Source: an uncultured Dorea sp. (GTDB lineage: Bacteria; Bacillota; Clostridia; Lachnospirales; Lachnospiraceae). From it: DNA of 27,477 nucleotides. Both the position numbers and the translations under genes were made by a program. Positions 13,474 through 22,516 of the stretch are shown here, piece by piece; the first letter of the stretch is position 1; each line of letters starts with the position of its first letter. The notes beneath the pieces are model-generated. The model worked only from the letters and a program-made list of their open reading frames with translations, was not told the origin of the DNA and did not search any database. The stretch spans positions 1 through 27,477 of the forward strand of contig CAJUBG010000053.1 in assembly GCA_910584575.1 (NCBI GenBank). The letters are read 5' to 3'.

Positions 13474-14349
13474 ATGCATTTTCAATGGTATCCGGGTCAT
13501 ATGACGAAGGCGAAGCGTATGATGCAGGAGAATATAAAGCTGGTTGATCTTGTGATCGAGCTTGTGGACGCAAGGATTCCCCTAAGCAGCCGGAATCCGG
13601 ACATTGACGAGCTTGGGAGGAACAAGGCGAGGCTGATTCTGCTTAACAAGGCAGACCTTGCGGAGGAACGGTGGAACGACGCCTGGGAGGAGTATTTTAA
13701 GAGCAGGGGGTATCTTACGGCAAAGGTGAATTCCAGGAGGAACAGTGGTTTGAAGCCTGTCCATGAGGTCATCAGGGAGGCTTGTAAGGAGAAGCTTGAA
13801 AGGGACAGAAAGCGGGGAATCTTAAACCGCCCTGTGAGGGCCATGGTGGTGGGGATTCCCAATGTGGGAAAGTCTACTTTTATCAATTCCCTGGCGGGCA
13901 AGGCTTGTGCAAAGACAGGCAATAAGCCGGGAGTTACCAAGGGGAAGCAGTGGATTCGCCTGAATAAGCAGGTAGAGCTTCTGGATACGCCGGGAATTCT
14001 GTGGCCGAAGTTTGAGGATCAGACGGTGGGGCTTATGATGGCGTTTATCGGCTCTATGAAGGATGAGCTTCTGAATACGGAGGAGTTGGCGGCGGAGTTG
14101 ATTCGTTTGCTGGCGGTGAATTATCCGAAGGTTTTGGAGGAGAAATACCGGATTGAGGCTGCGGCCTTGGATGCCGGTGTAAATACAGATGAGGAAGTAA
14201 AGTGTTATCAGATGCTTGAGGAGATTGCGCGCAGCAGACATTGTATTGTGCGGGGAAATGAGCTGGATACGGAGAAAGCCGCCCTCCTTTTGCTGGACGA
14301 TTTCCGAAGCGGGAGGCTTGGAAGGATGACGCTTGAGTATCCGCAGTAA
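13474..14349 (+). CDS. rbgA: Ribosome biogenesis GTPase RbgA (YlqF)
   Basis: A 291-residue circularly permuted GTPase needed for late 50S assembly (incorporation of L16 and neighbours). It starts with the family signature QWYPGHMTKAKR. The motif order is permuted: G4 NKAD (58-61) comes first, then G1 GIPNVGKST (127-135), G2 PGVTKG (152-157) and G3 DTPG (171-174). A helical ANTAR-like C-terminus follows. The length is typical. It is 5 bp downstream of lepB 1 and clearly in the same transcript. Confidence 0.96.
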   Translation: MHFQWYPGHMTKAKRMMQENIKLVDLVIELVDARIPLSSRNPDIDELGRNKARLILLNKADLAEERWNDAWEEYFKSRGYLTAKVNSRRNSGLKPVHEVIREACKEKLERDRKRGILNRPVRAMVVGIPNVGKSTFINSLAGKACAKTGNKPGVTKGKQWIRLNKQVELLDTPGILWPKFEDQTVGLMMAFIGSMKDELLNTEELAAELIRLLAVNYPKVLEEKYRIEAAALDAGVNTDEEVKCYQMLEEIARSRHCIVRGNELDTEKAALLLLDDFRSGRLGRMTLEYPQ

Positions 14350-14386
14350 TCTTTTGCGGCGGGCATGAAAAAGGAGACAGTAACAA

Positions 14387-14941
14387 ATGGCGAGGCAGGA
14401 AGAACGGGGCATACTCCGGGAACTGGGAGGATGGCTCTTATACATATTAATTATTATCGGGCTGACGTACCTGATTATCACATTCGTGGGACAGAGAACG
14501 CGTGTCAGCGGCTCATCCATGGAGACGACCTTAAGCGACGGCGACAATCTGATTGTGGATAAGCTGTCCTACCGTTTTCAGGAGCCGAAGCGTTTTGATA
14601 TTATTGTATTTCCCTATCAGCATGAGGAGAATACATTTTATATCAAGCGGATTATCGGGCTCCCAGGGGAGACAATCCAGGTGGTGGACGGTTATACCTA
14701 CGTAAACGGCGAGCTGCTGTCTAGCGACGTCTACGGCGCTGAGGTGATGAATTCGGCGGGAATGGCGGCAGAACCCATTTTACTGGGAGAGGACGAATAT
14801 TTTGTTCTTGGGGATAACCGAAACCACAGCTCAGACAGCCGTGATCCAAGCGTGGGCGTGTTGAAGCGAGAGCATTTGGTAGGCAGGGCATGGGTGCGGA
14901 TTTATCCATTTGACAGAGTCGGAGTGATCAGGCATGAATAA
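14387..14941 (+). CDS. lepB: Signal peptidase I (second copy)
   Basis: This 184-residue signal peptidase has an N-terminal transmembrane helix (about 15-35) and the catalytic Ser44 in VSGSSMETTL. Lys87 lies in FYIKRIIGLPGE, and EYFVLGDNRNHSSDSRDP is the final conserved box. Unlike the first copy it has a short, weakly charged N-terminus and a short insertion around SSDVYGAEVMNSAGM. AGGAGA precedes the ATG. Its last 8 bp overlap the start of rnhB. Two signal peptidases in one operon suggest division of labour, but substrates cannot be told apart from sequence. Confidence 0.95.
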   Translation: MARQEERGILRELGGWLLYILIIIGLTYLIITFVGQRTRVSGSSMETTLSDGDNLIVDKLSYRFQEPKRFDIIVFPYQHEENTFYIKRIIGLPGETIQVVDGYTYVNGELLSSDVYGAEVMNSAGMAAEPILLGEDEYFVLGDNRNHSSDSRDPSVGVLKREHLVGRAWVRIYPFDRVGVIRHE

Positions 14942-15572
14942 ACGGGAAGAAGAAAAGCTCGCCAAAGAGAGGGCAAGGCTTGAGGCTATGCGCGTTTACG
15001 AGCGAGAGTATGACGGGAAATATATCTGCGGAATCGATGAGGTGGGCAGGGGGCCGCTTGCAGGGCCGGTTGTGGCAGGGGCGGTGATCCTGCCTAAAGA
15101 CTGTGAGCTCCTCTGGGTGAATGATTCAAAAAAGCTCTCGCAGAAGAAGCGGGAAGCCTTGTATGAGGAGATTATGGAGAAGGCGGTTGCAACGGGGATT
15201 GGCATGGTAAGTCCGGCGAGGATTGACGAGATCAATATCTTACAGGCAACCTATGAGGCCATGCGGATGGCGATTGGACAGCTTAAGGTGCGTCCGGAGG
15301 TGCTCTTAAACGACGCCGTCACGATTCCGGAGGTTGACATTTTTCAGGTTCCCATTATCAAAGGCGACGAAAAGAGTGTGTCCATTGCGGCGGCCAGTAT
15401 TATTGCCAAGGTGACAAGGGACCGGCTGATGGTGGAATACGACAGCGTGATTTCGGGATATGATTTTGCGAGTAATAAAGGCTATGGGACGAAAGCCCAT
15501 ATTGCGGGGCTTAGAGAGCTTGGACCGTCGCCCATACACAGGAGGACGTTTATCAGAAAATATGTTGTATAG
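14934..15572 (+). CDS. rnhB: Ribonuclease HII
   Basis: A 212-residue endonuclease that removes ribonucleotides and RNA from RNA-DNA hybrids. Acidic active-site residues are Asp35 and Glu36 (CGIDEVGRGPLAGPVV), Asp127 (LLNDAV) and Asp163 (AKVTRD). The stretch KGDEKSVSIAAASIIAKVTR is the second signature. A 25-residue charged N-terminal helix precedes the catalytic domain. The ATG lies inside the end of lepB 2 (8-bp overlap), so expression is coupled. Confidence 0.96.
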   Translation: MNKREEEKLAKERARLEAMRVYEREYDGKYICGIDEVGRGPLAGPVVAGAVILPKDCELLWVNDSKKLSQKKREALYEEIMEKAVATGIGMVSPARIDEINILQATYEAMRMAIGQLKVRPEVLLNDAVTIPEVDIFQVPIIKGDEKSVSIAAASIIAKVTRDRLMVEYDSVISGYDFASNKGYGTKAHIAGLRELGPSPIHRRTFIRKYVV

Positions 15573-15587
15573 AGGCAAAGGTCGTTT

Positions 15588-15947
15588 ATGGCGGAGAATA
15601 AGAGGAAAATAGGGGAAAAGTATGAGCGAAGGGCCGGTGAGTATCTCTCCGGCAAGGGGTACGAGGTACTGGAATATAATTTCAGGTGCAGGACGGGCGA
15701 GATTGATTTGATTGCCAGGGACGGGGAATACATTGTCTTTTGCGAGGTGAAATACAGGTCGGACGAAAAAAAGGGCCATCCGGCGGAGGCGGTGGATTTA
15801 AAGAAGCAGAAAAGCATTTCCAGGTGCGCTCTTTATTATCTTACGAGCCATGGCCTGACTGATGCGGCGTGCCGTTTTGATGTGGTGAGCTTTGAGGGGG
15901 ATACTGTGACATTGTATGCGGACGCGTTTGATTATATTGGTGGATAA
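15588..15947 (+). CDS. YraN / UPF0102 family protein
   Basis: This 119-residue protein has a PD-(D/E)XK nuclease-like core: GEKYERRAGEYLSGKGYEVL, then NFRCRTGEIDLIARD and FCEVKYR, where the GEID and EVK acidic/basic residues would form the metal site. The family is nearly universal and almost always next to rnhB, as here (15 bp). Its function is still not established; a role in DNA or RNA processing is inferred from the fold and neighbours. Confidence 0.92.
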   Translation: MAENKRKIGEKYERRAGEYLSGKGYEVLEYNFRCRTGEIDLIARDGEYIVFCEVKYRSDEKKGHPAEAVDLKKQKSISRCALYYLTSHGLTDAACRFDVVSFEGDTVTLYADAFDYIGG

Positions 15948-15964
15948 AAGGAGAGGATAAGATT

Positions 15965-16810
15965 ATGAGTCTGGGGTTAAAATATAAGAATGAACAGCAT
16001 ATATTTGACGAGAGAGAGGTTGACAAAGTCCCCTACCTTTCGTTCCCGCTGCTTGAGGATACCGGTATTGTGAAGCATGGATTTTCTACCAGGCTTGGCG
16101 GAGTCAGCAAGGGACACTGTAAAAGCATGAACATCAGCACCACCAGGGGGGATGAGCCGGAGGCAATCGAGGAGAACCGGCGCAGGATTGCCAGGGCGAT
16201 TGGGGTAGACCCTCAGGATTTTACCTATACCCATCAGACCCACACTACGAATGTAGCGGTGGTCGAGGAAAAGGACAGGGGAGGCCGTTTTCTGGAGACG
16301 GACGGGATGGTAACAAATGTGCCGGATATTTGTCTGGTGACGTTCTATGCGGACTGTGTCCCCTTGTTTTTCGTGGATCCGGTGCATCGGGCCATCGGGC
16401 TCAGCCATTCGGGATGGCGGGGAACCGCAGGACGGATGGGGGAGGTTACCCTAAGGCTTATGCAGAAGCAGTATGGAACAGACCCCGCCCAGGTGTTTGC
16501 GGCCATCGGCCCGTCTATCTGCCAGGATTGTTATGAGGTAAGCCAGGAGGTAATCGAGAAATTTAAAGATACCTTTGACGAGAAGCTCTGGGGGGAATTA
16601 TTTTATGAAAAGCCAAACGGGAAGTACCAGTTGGATCTTTGGCGGGCGAACCAGGCTGTGCTGACAGAAGCGGGAGTCCCCAGAGAGCAGATTGCGGTCA
16701 CCAATGTGTGTACTCATTGCAATCCGGACATTTTGTTCTCACATCGGAGTATGGGGACGGCGCGGGGGAATCTGAGCGCTTTTCTCGCACTCCGGCAGGT
16801 GCAGGTATAG
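15965..16810 (+). CDS. pgeF: Peptidoglycan editing factor PgeF (YfiH / polyphenol oxidase-like)
   Basis: The product has 281 residues. Metal-site motifs are THQTHTTNVAVV (His93), FYADCVPLFF (Cys131), LSHSGWRGT (His148) and the C-terminal CTHCNPDILFSHR. The family was once called multicopper laccase. It is now linked to quality control of peptidoglycan precursors (removal of L-Ser misincorporated in place of L-Ala) and to purine-nucleoside activity. AAAGGAGAG precedes the ATG. It sits 17 bp after the yraN gene. Confidence 0.93.
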   Translation: MSLGLKYKNEQHIFDEREVDKVPYLSFPLLEDTGIVKHGFSTRLGGVSKGHCKSMNISTTRGDEPEAIEENRRRIARAIGVDPQDFTYTHQTHTTNVAVVEEKDRGGRFLETDGMVTNVPDICLVTFYADCVPLFFVDPVHRAIGLSHSGWRGTAGRMGEVTLRLMQKQYGTDPAQVFAAIGPSICQDCYEVSQEVIEKFKDTFDEKLWGELFYEKPNGKYQLDLWRANQAVLTEAGVPREQIAVTNVCTHCNPDILFSHRSMGTARGNLSAFLALRQVQV

Positions 16811-16853
16811 GAAGGACTTCGTCCATCAAAGTTAGAAGAAAGGAAGTATGACT

Positions 16854-17783
16854 ATGGCAATACCCTGTTCTCCAAGCGGAGGAGGCCAAGCGACAGCCAG
16901 TGAAGTGGCGGCGACAGCAGCAGTAGAGGTGGCTGAGGTGACACAGGATACGGTGGAGGAGGTGGGGCGGTTTGCCCAGTATATCCAGGACAGTATTCCA
17001 AAACTTGCAGGCTTTGGTATGCGGGTCTTGATTGCCCTGGCGGTATTTTTTGCCGGAAGAATTGTGATCAGATGGATTCAGAAGCTGGTGCGCCGTTCCC
17101 TTGAGCGCTCCGGCGCGGATAAAGGGGTAGAGCAGTTTGTAGATTCTTTTTTGAAATTCGGGCTTTACTCTCTGCTGATTTTCAGCATTGCGGCTAAGTT
17201 TGGAGTGGATACGGCTTCTGTGGCGGCGCTGCTTGCATCGGGCGGTGTTGCTATCGGCCTGGCGTTACAGGGGAGTCTGTCCAACTTTGCCGGAGGCGTC
17301 CTGATCCTGATCCTGAAGCCCTTCGAGGTGGGGGATTATATCATCGAGGATACGAATAAGAATGAGGGTACGGTAAAGGAGATTCAGATTTTCTACACGA
17401 AGCTCAGTACCATTGACAATAAGACCATCGTGATACCCAACGGGATGCTGACCAACAGCAGTCTGACCAATGCCACGGCAAAGGCGGAGAGAAGGCTTGA
17501 CCTGAAGGTGTCTGTTTCCTACCAGGCTGATCTGCGCAAGGCAAAAGCCCTGGTGGAGAAGCTTCTGACTACGGATCCCTGTGTGATGAAGGACGAGGAG
17601 ATTAATGTGTTCGTGGATGAGCTTGCCGACAGCGCGGTTATATTAGGTGCAAGAGCCTGGGTGAAGAACGAGGAGTTCTGGCCTACGAGGTGGCGTCTTT
17701 TGGAAACCATTAAGCTGACCTTTGACGAGGAGGGAATCGAGATTCCTTATCCGCAGTTGACGGTGCACGTAGGCGAAAATTAG
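16854..17783 (+). CDS. Small-conductance mechanosensitive channel, MscS family
   Basis: A homoheptameric inner-membrane channel that releases solutes on hypo-osmotic shock. An Ala/Val/Glu-rich soluble N-terminus of about 50 residues precedes three hydrophobic segments near residues 57-75, 100-120 and 124-157. The third is the pore helix (GVAIGLALQGSLSNFAGG). The beta domain follows with PFEVGDYI and NKTIVIPNGMLTNSSLTN. The length of about 310 is close to that of classical MscS. Start choice: AGGAAG lies 7 nt before ATG 16854 but only 1 nt before ATG 16848, so 16854 is preferred. No terminator is obvious after the gene. Confidence 0.93.
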   Translation: MAIPCSPSGGGQATASEVAATAAVEVAEVTQDTVEEVGRFAQYIQDSIPKLAGFGMRVLIALAVFFAGRIVIRWIQKLVRRSLERSGADKGVEQFVDSFLKFGLYSLLIFSIAAKFGVDTASVAALLASGGVAIGLALQGSLSNFAGGVLILILKPFEVGDYIIEDTNKNEGTVKEIQIFYTKLSTIDNKTIVIPNGMLTNSSLTNATAKAERRLDLKVSVSYQADLRKAKALVEKLLTTDPCVMKDEEINVFVDELADSAVILGARAWVKNEEFWPTRWRLLETIKLTFDEEGIEIPYPQLTVHVGEN

Positions 17784-17810
17784 TATTTGGGATAAAATCG
17801 TAAAATGCCA

Positions 17811-17840
17811 TTGCCATTCACAATCAAACAATGCTATAAT
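17811..17840 (+). promoter_or_regulatory. Sigma-A promoter of the DUF5717-DUF5716 cluster
   Basis: TTGCCA (17811-17816) and a perfect TATAAT (17835-17840) are 18 bp apart, so transcription should begin near 17847. It lies in the short gap after the MscS gene and predicts a leader of about 45 nt before TTG 17891. Confidence 0.6.
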
Positions 17841-17857
17841 CTTTTATAGTATTGTTT
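17826..17857. promoter_or_regulatory. 14-bp inverted repeat over the -10 box and start site (candidate operator)
   Basis: The arms at 17826-17839 (AAACAATGCTATAA) and 17844-17857 (TTATAGTATTGTTT) pair at 13 of 14 positions around a 4-nt spacer. The dyad covers the -10 box and predicted start point, and is not followed by a T-tract, so a repressor site is more likely than a terminator. The regulator is not identifiable here. Confidence 0.45.
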
Positions 17858-17890
17858 ACGAATAAGCAACGAAAGAAGCAGGTGTCAGAC

Positions 17891-20800
17891 TTGAAAAATA
17901 AAATCCAGAAATTTTCCAAAGGAGATTTTCAGTTATCACAACCTGATGTCATATTTGATGAGACCAATCTGGTACTCATTATCGGAGAAGGGGAAGTATA
18001 TCGGGGGAGTTTTACAATCAGAACGGAAAGCGGGAAGAAGATACGGGGACTGGTGTACTCGTCTTCTTTTCGTGTGCATTTTAAGAATCAGGGGTTTGAC
18101 GGGAATCCTGCGAAGGTGGAGTTCACTTACGACGGCAAGGGGCTTCGGCCAGGGCATGTGGAGGACGGAAGGTTTACCGTGGTATGCGGCGGAGGGGAAT
18201 ACGAGCTGTCTGTCACGGCAATCATTGAGAAGCCTTATGTCATGACCTCCTACGGGAAGGTTCAGAGCACGGATGATTTCCGCAAGCTTGCCATCAAGGA
18301 TTTCTCGGAGGCGGGACGTCTGTTCCGCGCCAGGGAGTTCTATGAGATTTTAAAATATGAGAATGAACGGACTTTTTATCTGTATGATAATATGAGAAAA
18401 TGGTCTCTTGGAGATCAGGCCATGGAGGAGTTTCTGGTAGGAATCAAGCAGAAGGAATGTATTTTTTTGACCCTTCCCGGTGAAGGGATGTTTTTTGAGG
18501 ACATTTCAGAGCCGACCAAGGGTACGCTTACCATTGTTAAGAATACCTGGGGATATATGCCCATCCACATTGAGGCAGAGGGGGAGTTTATCAAGGTCCT
18601 GCGTCCGGAGACCAGTACGGATGATTTTGTGGGTAACGCTCATGAGATTGAGTATGTGGTCCGCCCTGACCGTCTCCACGGGGGGCGTAATTTTGGTATG
18701 CTTAAGTTTATCACGCCTTACGAGACTCTTACCTATGAGATTGAGGTGCTGCAGAACCAGGACTACAACGAGAACCACAGGCAGCCTGAGCTTCTTTTGG
18801 CTCAGATTTTGAAGGAATATATCGGGCTTGTGGCAGGGAGAATCGAGATTGGCAACTGGTTAGAGAGCGCGGTGGAGAAGATGATTTCCCTTCGCAAGCT
18901 AAGGCCCCACAGTGAGCTGTACCAGTTGATGCAGGCTCATGTCTATCTGGTGGGAAGTAAGGTGGAGGAGGCTAAGTGGATCCTTGAGAACTATAATTAT
19001 AACCGCTTTGCTATCGGAAAAGACCCGCTGACCAACTGTTATTACCTGTACCTGACCGCTTTGGTGCGGGGGAAGGGAATCCATGCTGAGCGTGTGTTGG
19101 ACGAGGTGGGCAAGACCTATATGCGCCACCAGGATTCATTACTTTTGCTCTACATGCTGTTGGATTTGGATACCAGATATAAGACCTCTTATAAGAGGAT
19201 TGAGCTGTTAGAGCAGCAGTTTCAGTATGAGATGCATGGGGTGATTTTTTATCTGGAGGCGTATCTGTGCTATCAGGACAGGCCCACGCTTCTTAAGAAG
19301 TTAGGCCCTTTTGAGATGCAGGTGCTTAATTTTGCATCCAAATACCGCCTGATGACGAAGGAGTTAGCCCTTTATGTGGCGAATTTTGCCAGCCAGCAGA
19401 AGCAGTACAGCGACAAGATGTTTCGGATACTGGAGCGCATCTACAAGATGTACGACGAACCGATGATTCTGAATACCATCTGTACTCTTTTGATTCGGGG
19501 AAATAAACTGAAAAAGCGGCATTTTCAGTGGTATAAGAAGGCAGTAGATTCAGAGCTTCGGATTGCGCAGCTCTATGAATATTATATGATGACCGTGGAT
19601 GAGGACAGCTTTAAGGGGCCGCTTCCCAAGGTGATTCTTCTGTATTTCATGCACGGCAACTCGCTGAATTATAAGAAGGCGGCGTTTCTCTATGCGAATC
19701 TGGTTACCTATGAGGAGCAGGCAGGAGAGCTTTATCTGAATTACCGTGAGCAGATGGTGGTATTTACCTGGAAACAGTTGATGCAGCGTCATATTACGGA
19801 GTCCCTTAGGATTCTGTATAAAAGGTTCTGCCAGCCTGAGGAGATGACGGCGGAACGGATGGAGGCCATGCGTGACATCTGCTATTCCTATTCTATTTCC
19901 ACGCGGGTGAAGAATATGAAATGCGTCCTGGTTATTGACAAGGACGGTGAGATTCGCCAGCGCATCCCCTATGATGCCGAGGAGGGGACGGTGATCCGTC
20001 TGTATGACAAGGAGTCCAGGGTTGTGTGGGAGTCTGTGGAGGGCCGCCATTATACGGATTCCATCGTCTATGAGACGAAGCGTCTGTTCTATGAGCCGCG
20101 GTTTGTGGAGATGTGCCGTAAATACGCAGCCACAACCGGCGTCTGGGAGCAGGAGAATGAAAAGGAGGCGCCTACCTTTGAAGGGCTGATGGAAAAAGGG
20201 CTGGAGGCATTTGAAGGAAAAGACGTGTTCCGCCTTGTGACCAGACGGATTAAGGAGGAGAACTATGAGGAGGACAGCTTCTTAAGTTATCTGTGCTTTG
20301 AGCTGTTCAGGCGGCAGTATTTTGACAAGGTTACCCTGATGTATCTGGCTAACTTTTACGTAGGCCCTACGAGGGAGATGAAATTCCTCTGGAAAGCATT
20401 GAAGGAGAACGGGATTCCTGCCTATAAGATTGGCGAGCGTATCATTACCCAGATGCTTTTTTCGGAAAACCTATTTCAGGAGGAAAAGATATTTGAGGAT
20501 TATTATCTGTCGGATAATGTCTATTTCCGTCTGAAACAGGCGTATCTTGCCTATGTATCCAGGGAATATGTGGTCTATGGCAGAGAGCTGGAGGCCAGTG
20601 TTTTCGATATTATTGCAAATGAGTGCGATGAGAAGGAGGATCTTTCTGATATCTGCAAGATTGCTCTGCTTAAATATTTTTCAAATCATGATTATACGGC
20701 TGCTTTGGAGGTGGTGCTTCATCAAGTGCTGCGGGAGATGTGCGAGAAGCAGATTGTTTTTCCCTATTATCTCCATTATAAAGACGAATGGCTCAGAGAG

Positions 20801-21184
20801 CTTCAGTTGTACGACAAGGTGATGATTTCTTACCAGGCAAGGCCGGGGAGCCGGGTGACCCTGTACTATAAGATGAAGCATGGAGTCAGGGATGAGCTTG
20901 GATACCAGAATGAGGTGATGATGCCGGTCTATGAGAATCTGTATGTGAGACAGTTTGTGCTGTACAGTGACGAGTCTATCAGCTATTATTTTATAGAAAC
21001 CAAGGGAAAAGAGGACATTATCACTGAAAAAGAGATCCTAAAGAATGAAAGGGAGATTAAGGAATCGGGTAAGTACGGACGGCTGAACAGCATGGCGACT
21101 ATGGCGCCTGCGGCGAGGCGTAAAGCCATGATGGAGTACGAGGAGGAGGAAATCATGGCGAAGCGTCTGTTCAAGATTCATTAG
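17891..21184 (+). CDS. DUF5717 family protein (very large, helical-repeat)
   Basis: A protein of about 1097 residues with no signal peptide or membrane segment, so probably cytoplasmic. The first 290 residues are beta-rich (GEGEVYRGSFTIR ... FRVHFKNQGF), like tandem immunoglobulin-type domains. From about 300 to 640 and 800 to 950 it is alpha-helical with TPR/HEAT-like spacing (ELYQLMQAHVYLVGSKVEEA, NRFAIGKDPLTNCYYLYL). Regions near 660-720 and the C-terminus are again beta-rich (CVLVIDKDGEIRQRIPYDAE; RPGSRVTLYYKMKHG). The family is known to me mainly from Lachnospiraceae, next to DUF5716, and has no assigned function. Start: TTG 17891 with AGGTG six bases upstream fits the promoter; an in-frame TTG at 17852 would be only 5 nt from the start point. 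It probably acts as a scaffold for the two following proteins (inference). Confidence 0.8.
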   Translation: MKNKIQKFSKGDFQLSQPDVIFDETNLVLIIGEGEVYRGSFTIRTESGKKIRGLVYSSSFRVHFKNQGFDGNPAKVEFTYDGKGLRPGHVEDGRFTVVCGGGEYELSVTAIIEKPYVMTSYGKVQSTDDFRKLAIKDFSEAGRLFRAREFYEILKYENERTFYLYDNMRKWSLGDQAMEEFLVGIKQKECIFLTLPGEGMFFEDISEPTKGTLTIVKNTWGYMPIHIEAEGEFIKVLRPETSTDDFVGNAHEIEYVVRPDRLHGGRNFGMLKFITPYETLTYEIEVLQNQDYNENHRQPELLLAQILKEYIGLVAGRIEIGNWLESAVEKMISLRKLRPHSELYQLMQAHVYLVGSKVEEAKWILENYNYNRFAIGKDPLTNCYYLYLTALVRGKGIHAERVLDEVGKTYMRHQDSLLLLYMLLDLDTRYKTSYKRIELLEQQFQYEMHGVIFYLEAYLCYQDRPTLLKKLGPFEMQVLNFASKYRLMTKELALYVANFASQQKQYSDKMFRILERIYKMYDEPMILNTICTLLIRGNKLKKRHFQWYKKAVDSELRIAQLYEYYMMTVDEDSFKGPLPKVILLYFMHGNSLNYKKAAFLYANLVTYEEQAGELYLNYREQMVVFTWKQLMQRHITESLRILYKRFCQPEEMTAERMEAMRDICYSYSISTRVKNMKCVLVIDKDGEIRQRIPYDAEEGTVIRLYDKESRVVWESVEGRHYTDSIVYETKRLFYEPRFVEMCRKYAATTGVWEQENEKEAPTFEGLMEKGLEAFEGKDVFRLVTRRIKEENYEEDSFLSYLCFELFRRQYFDKVTLMYLANFYVGPTREMKFLWKALKENGIPAYKIGERIITQMLFSENLFQEEKIFEDYYLSDNVYFRLKQAYLAYVSREYVVYGRELEASVFDIIANECDEKEDLSDICKIALLKYFSNHDYTAALEVVLHQVLREMCEKQIVFPYYLHYKDEWLRELQLYDKVMISYQARPGSRVTLYYKMKHGVRDELGYQNEVMMPVYENLYVRQFVLYSDESISYYFIETKGKEDIITEKEILKNEREIKESGKYGRLNSMATMAPAARRKAMMEYEEEEIMAKRLFKIH

Positions 21185-21214
21185 AGATGTGTGTAAAGAG
21201 GGGAGGGGAGCATC

Positions 21215-22516
21215 ATGAGAAAAGGCGGAATCCTGGGATACGATTTGAATGAGAAGAATTGTCAGATAAGCTTTTATGACGAGGCGAAGGAAGAACCGGA
21301 GACGATGGGAGCTGCTGCGGATAATTTTCAGATTCCCCTGATACTGGGATATTACAGGGAACGGTGGGTGTTCGGTATGGAGGCGAAGCGTCTGGCCTCC
21401 CTTCAGGAGGGAACCATGGTGAATGACCTGTTTGAAAGGGCTGTGCGCCGGGAAAAGGTGAAGATTGGCGCCAAGAAGCGGGACGCGGTGTGGCTGCTTG
21501 CCAAGTTTATCCGCATGACTCTTGAGGGCTTTGAGGATATCTCTTATATTACCTTTTCTGTCCCCTATACGAATATTGATATGTCCAAGATGCTTAAAGG
21601 CATCGGGCAGCGTCTTGGCGTGGCAAAGGAATGTGTCTGTGTCCAGGATTATAAAGAGAGCTTCTGCCAGTATATGTTTTATCAGCCAAAAGAGCTGTGG
21701 CAGTATGAGTCCGCCCTCTTTTACTGTGACGCCCAGGAGATTCGGGCGTATATGCTTAGAAGGCTCAATGCAGTCGGTGTGAAGGACCGTGACATGTTCG
21801 TGACCGTGGAGGAGGTTGCCAGCGCGCAGATGAATGAGCTTGCCGCTATCTATACCCTTCTTGGCAAGGAGAAGGAGAAGGTAAAGGACAAGGCTAAGGC
21901 GGCGGACGACAGGTTTAAGCGGTTTATCCAGAGTGTGTTTGAGAAGAAGGTGGTTTCCTCCGTGTATCTGACGGGGGAGGGCTTTGAGAATAACTGGTAT
22001 CCCAATTCATTGAAGGTGCTGTGCAACGGGCGGAGGGCGTTTATCGGCAACAATCTGTACAGCAGGGGCGCGTGCTACACGTCTATGAGGCGGCACCTGG
22101 AATACCACGAAGGGCCTGTGTACCTTGACGATACGAAGATGACAGAGCAGATCTGCCTGCGTATGCGTGTGAACGGCCAGGAGGGATGGTATCCCATCGT
22201 GTCCTGGGGAACTCACTGGTACGAGGCGGACGGACAGTGGGAGGTGATCCTGGAGGATACGTCAGACATTGAGATTCATGTGGAGAGCCTGGCAGGGGAG
22301 GAGTTGCAGGTGGAGACAGTGTCTTTGGAGGGGCTTCCCAACAGGCGGGATTATTCCCTGCGGATTCAGATTGAGGTGCTTTTCATGGACGAGCGCACCT
22401 GCCGGCTTACGTTTAAGGATGTGGGCTTTGGAGAGTTCTTCCCCTCCACGGGATTTCAGGTGGAGAAGACCATTTATTTAGGAGGAATCAATGGGCAGTT
22501 TAATTCTATGTCATAG
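21215..22516 (+). CDS. DUF5716 family protein with Hsp70/actin-like layout
   Basis: The product has 433 residues. I recognise it as the usual partner of DUF5717; no function is known. The layout resembles an Hsp70/actin-type ATPase. An N-terminal GILGYDLNEKNCQISFYDEA sits where phosphate loop 1 would be, followed by FQIPLILGYYRERWVFGMEA and KRLA, like the 'PS.v.f....vG..A...' stretch of DnaK. A later SVYLTGEGFENNWYPNSLKV ... NGRRAFIGNNLYSRGACY segment resembles the adenosine-loop and 'GAA' region. The last 130 residues are beta-rich and could match a DnaK-like substrate-binding sandwich. The phosphate loop lacks the canonical DLGTT, so nucleotide hydrolysis is doubtful. GGGGAG precedes the ATG, and the gene overlaps the next by 26 bp. 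Confidence 0.75.
   Translation: MRKGGILGYDLNEKNCQISFYDEAKEEPETMGAAADNFQIPLILGYYRERWVFGMEAKRLASLQEGTMVNDLFERAVRREKVKIGAKKRDAVWLLAKFIRMTLEGFEDISYITFSVPYTNIDMSKMLKGIGQRLGVAKECVCVQDYKESFCQYMFYQPKELWQYESALFYCDAQEIRAYMLRRLNAVGVKDRDMFVTVEEVASAQMNELAAIYTLLGKEKEKVKDKAKAADDRFKRFIQSVFEKKVVSSVYLTGEGFENNWYPNSLKVLCNGRRAFIGNNLYSRGACYTSMRRHLEYHEGPVYLDDTKMTEQICLRMRVNGQEGWYPIVSWGTHWYEADGQWEVILEDTSDIEIHVESLAGEELQVETVSLEGLPNRRDYSLRIQIEVLFMDERTCRLTFKDVGFGEFFPSTGFQVEKTIYLGGINGQFNSMS

Noticed and set aside
13822..14547. Long open frame on the - strand opposite rbgA and lepB 2
   Set aside because: It lies wholly antisense to two well-supported genes, is rich in Arg/His/Pro as expected of a shadow frame, and has no family motif.
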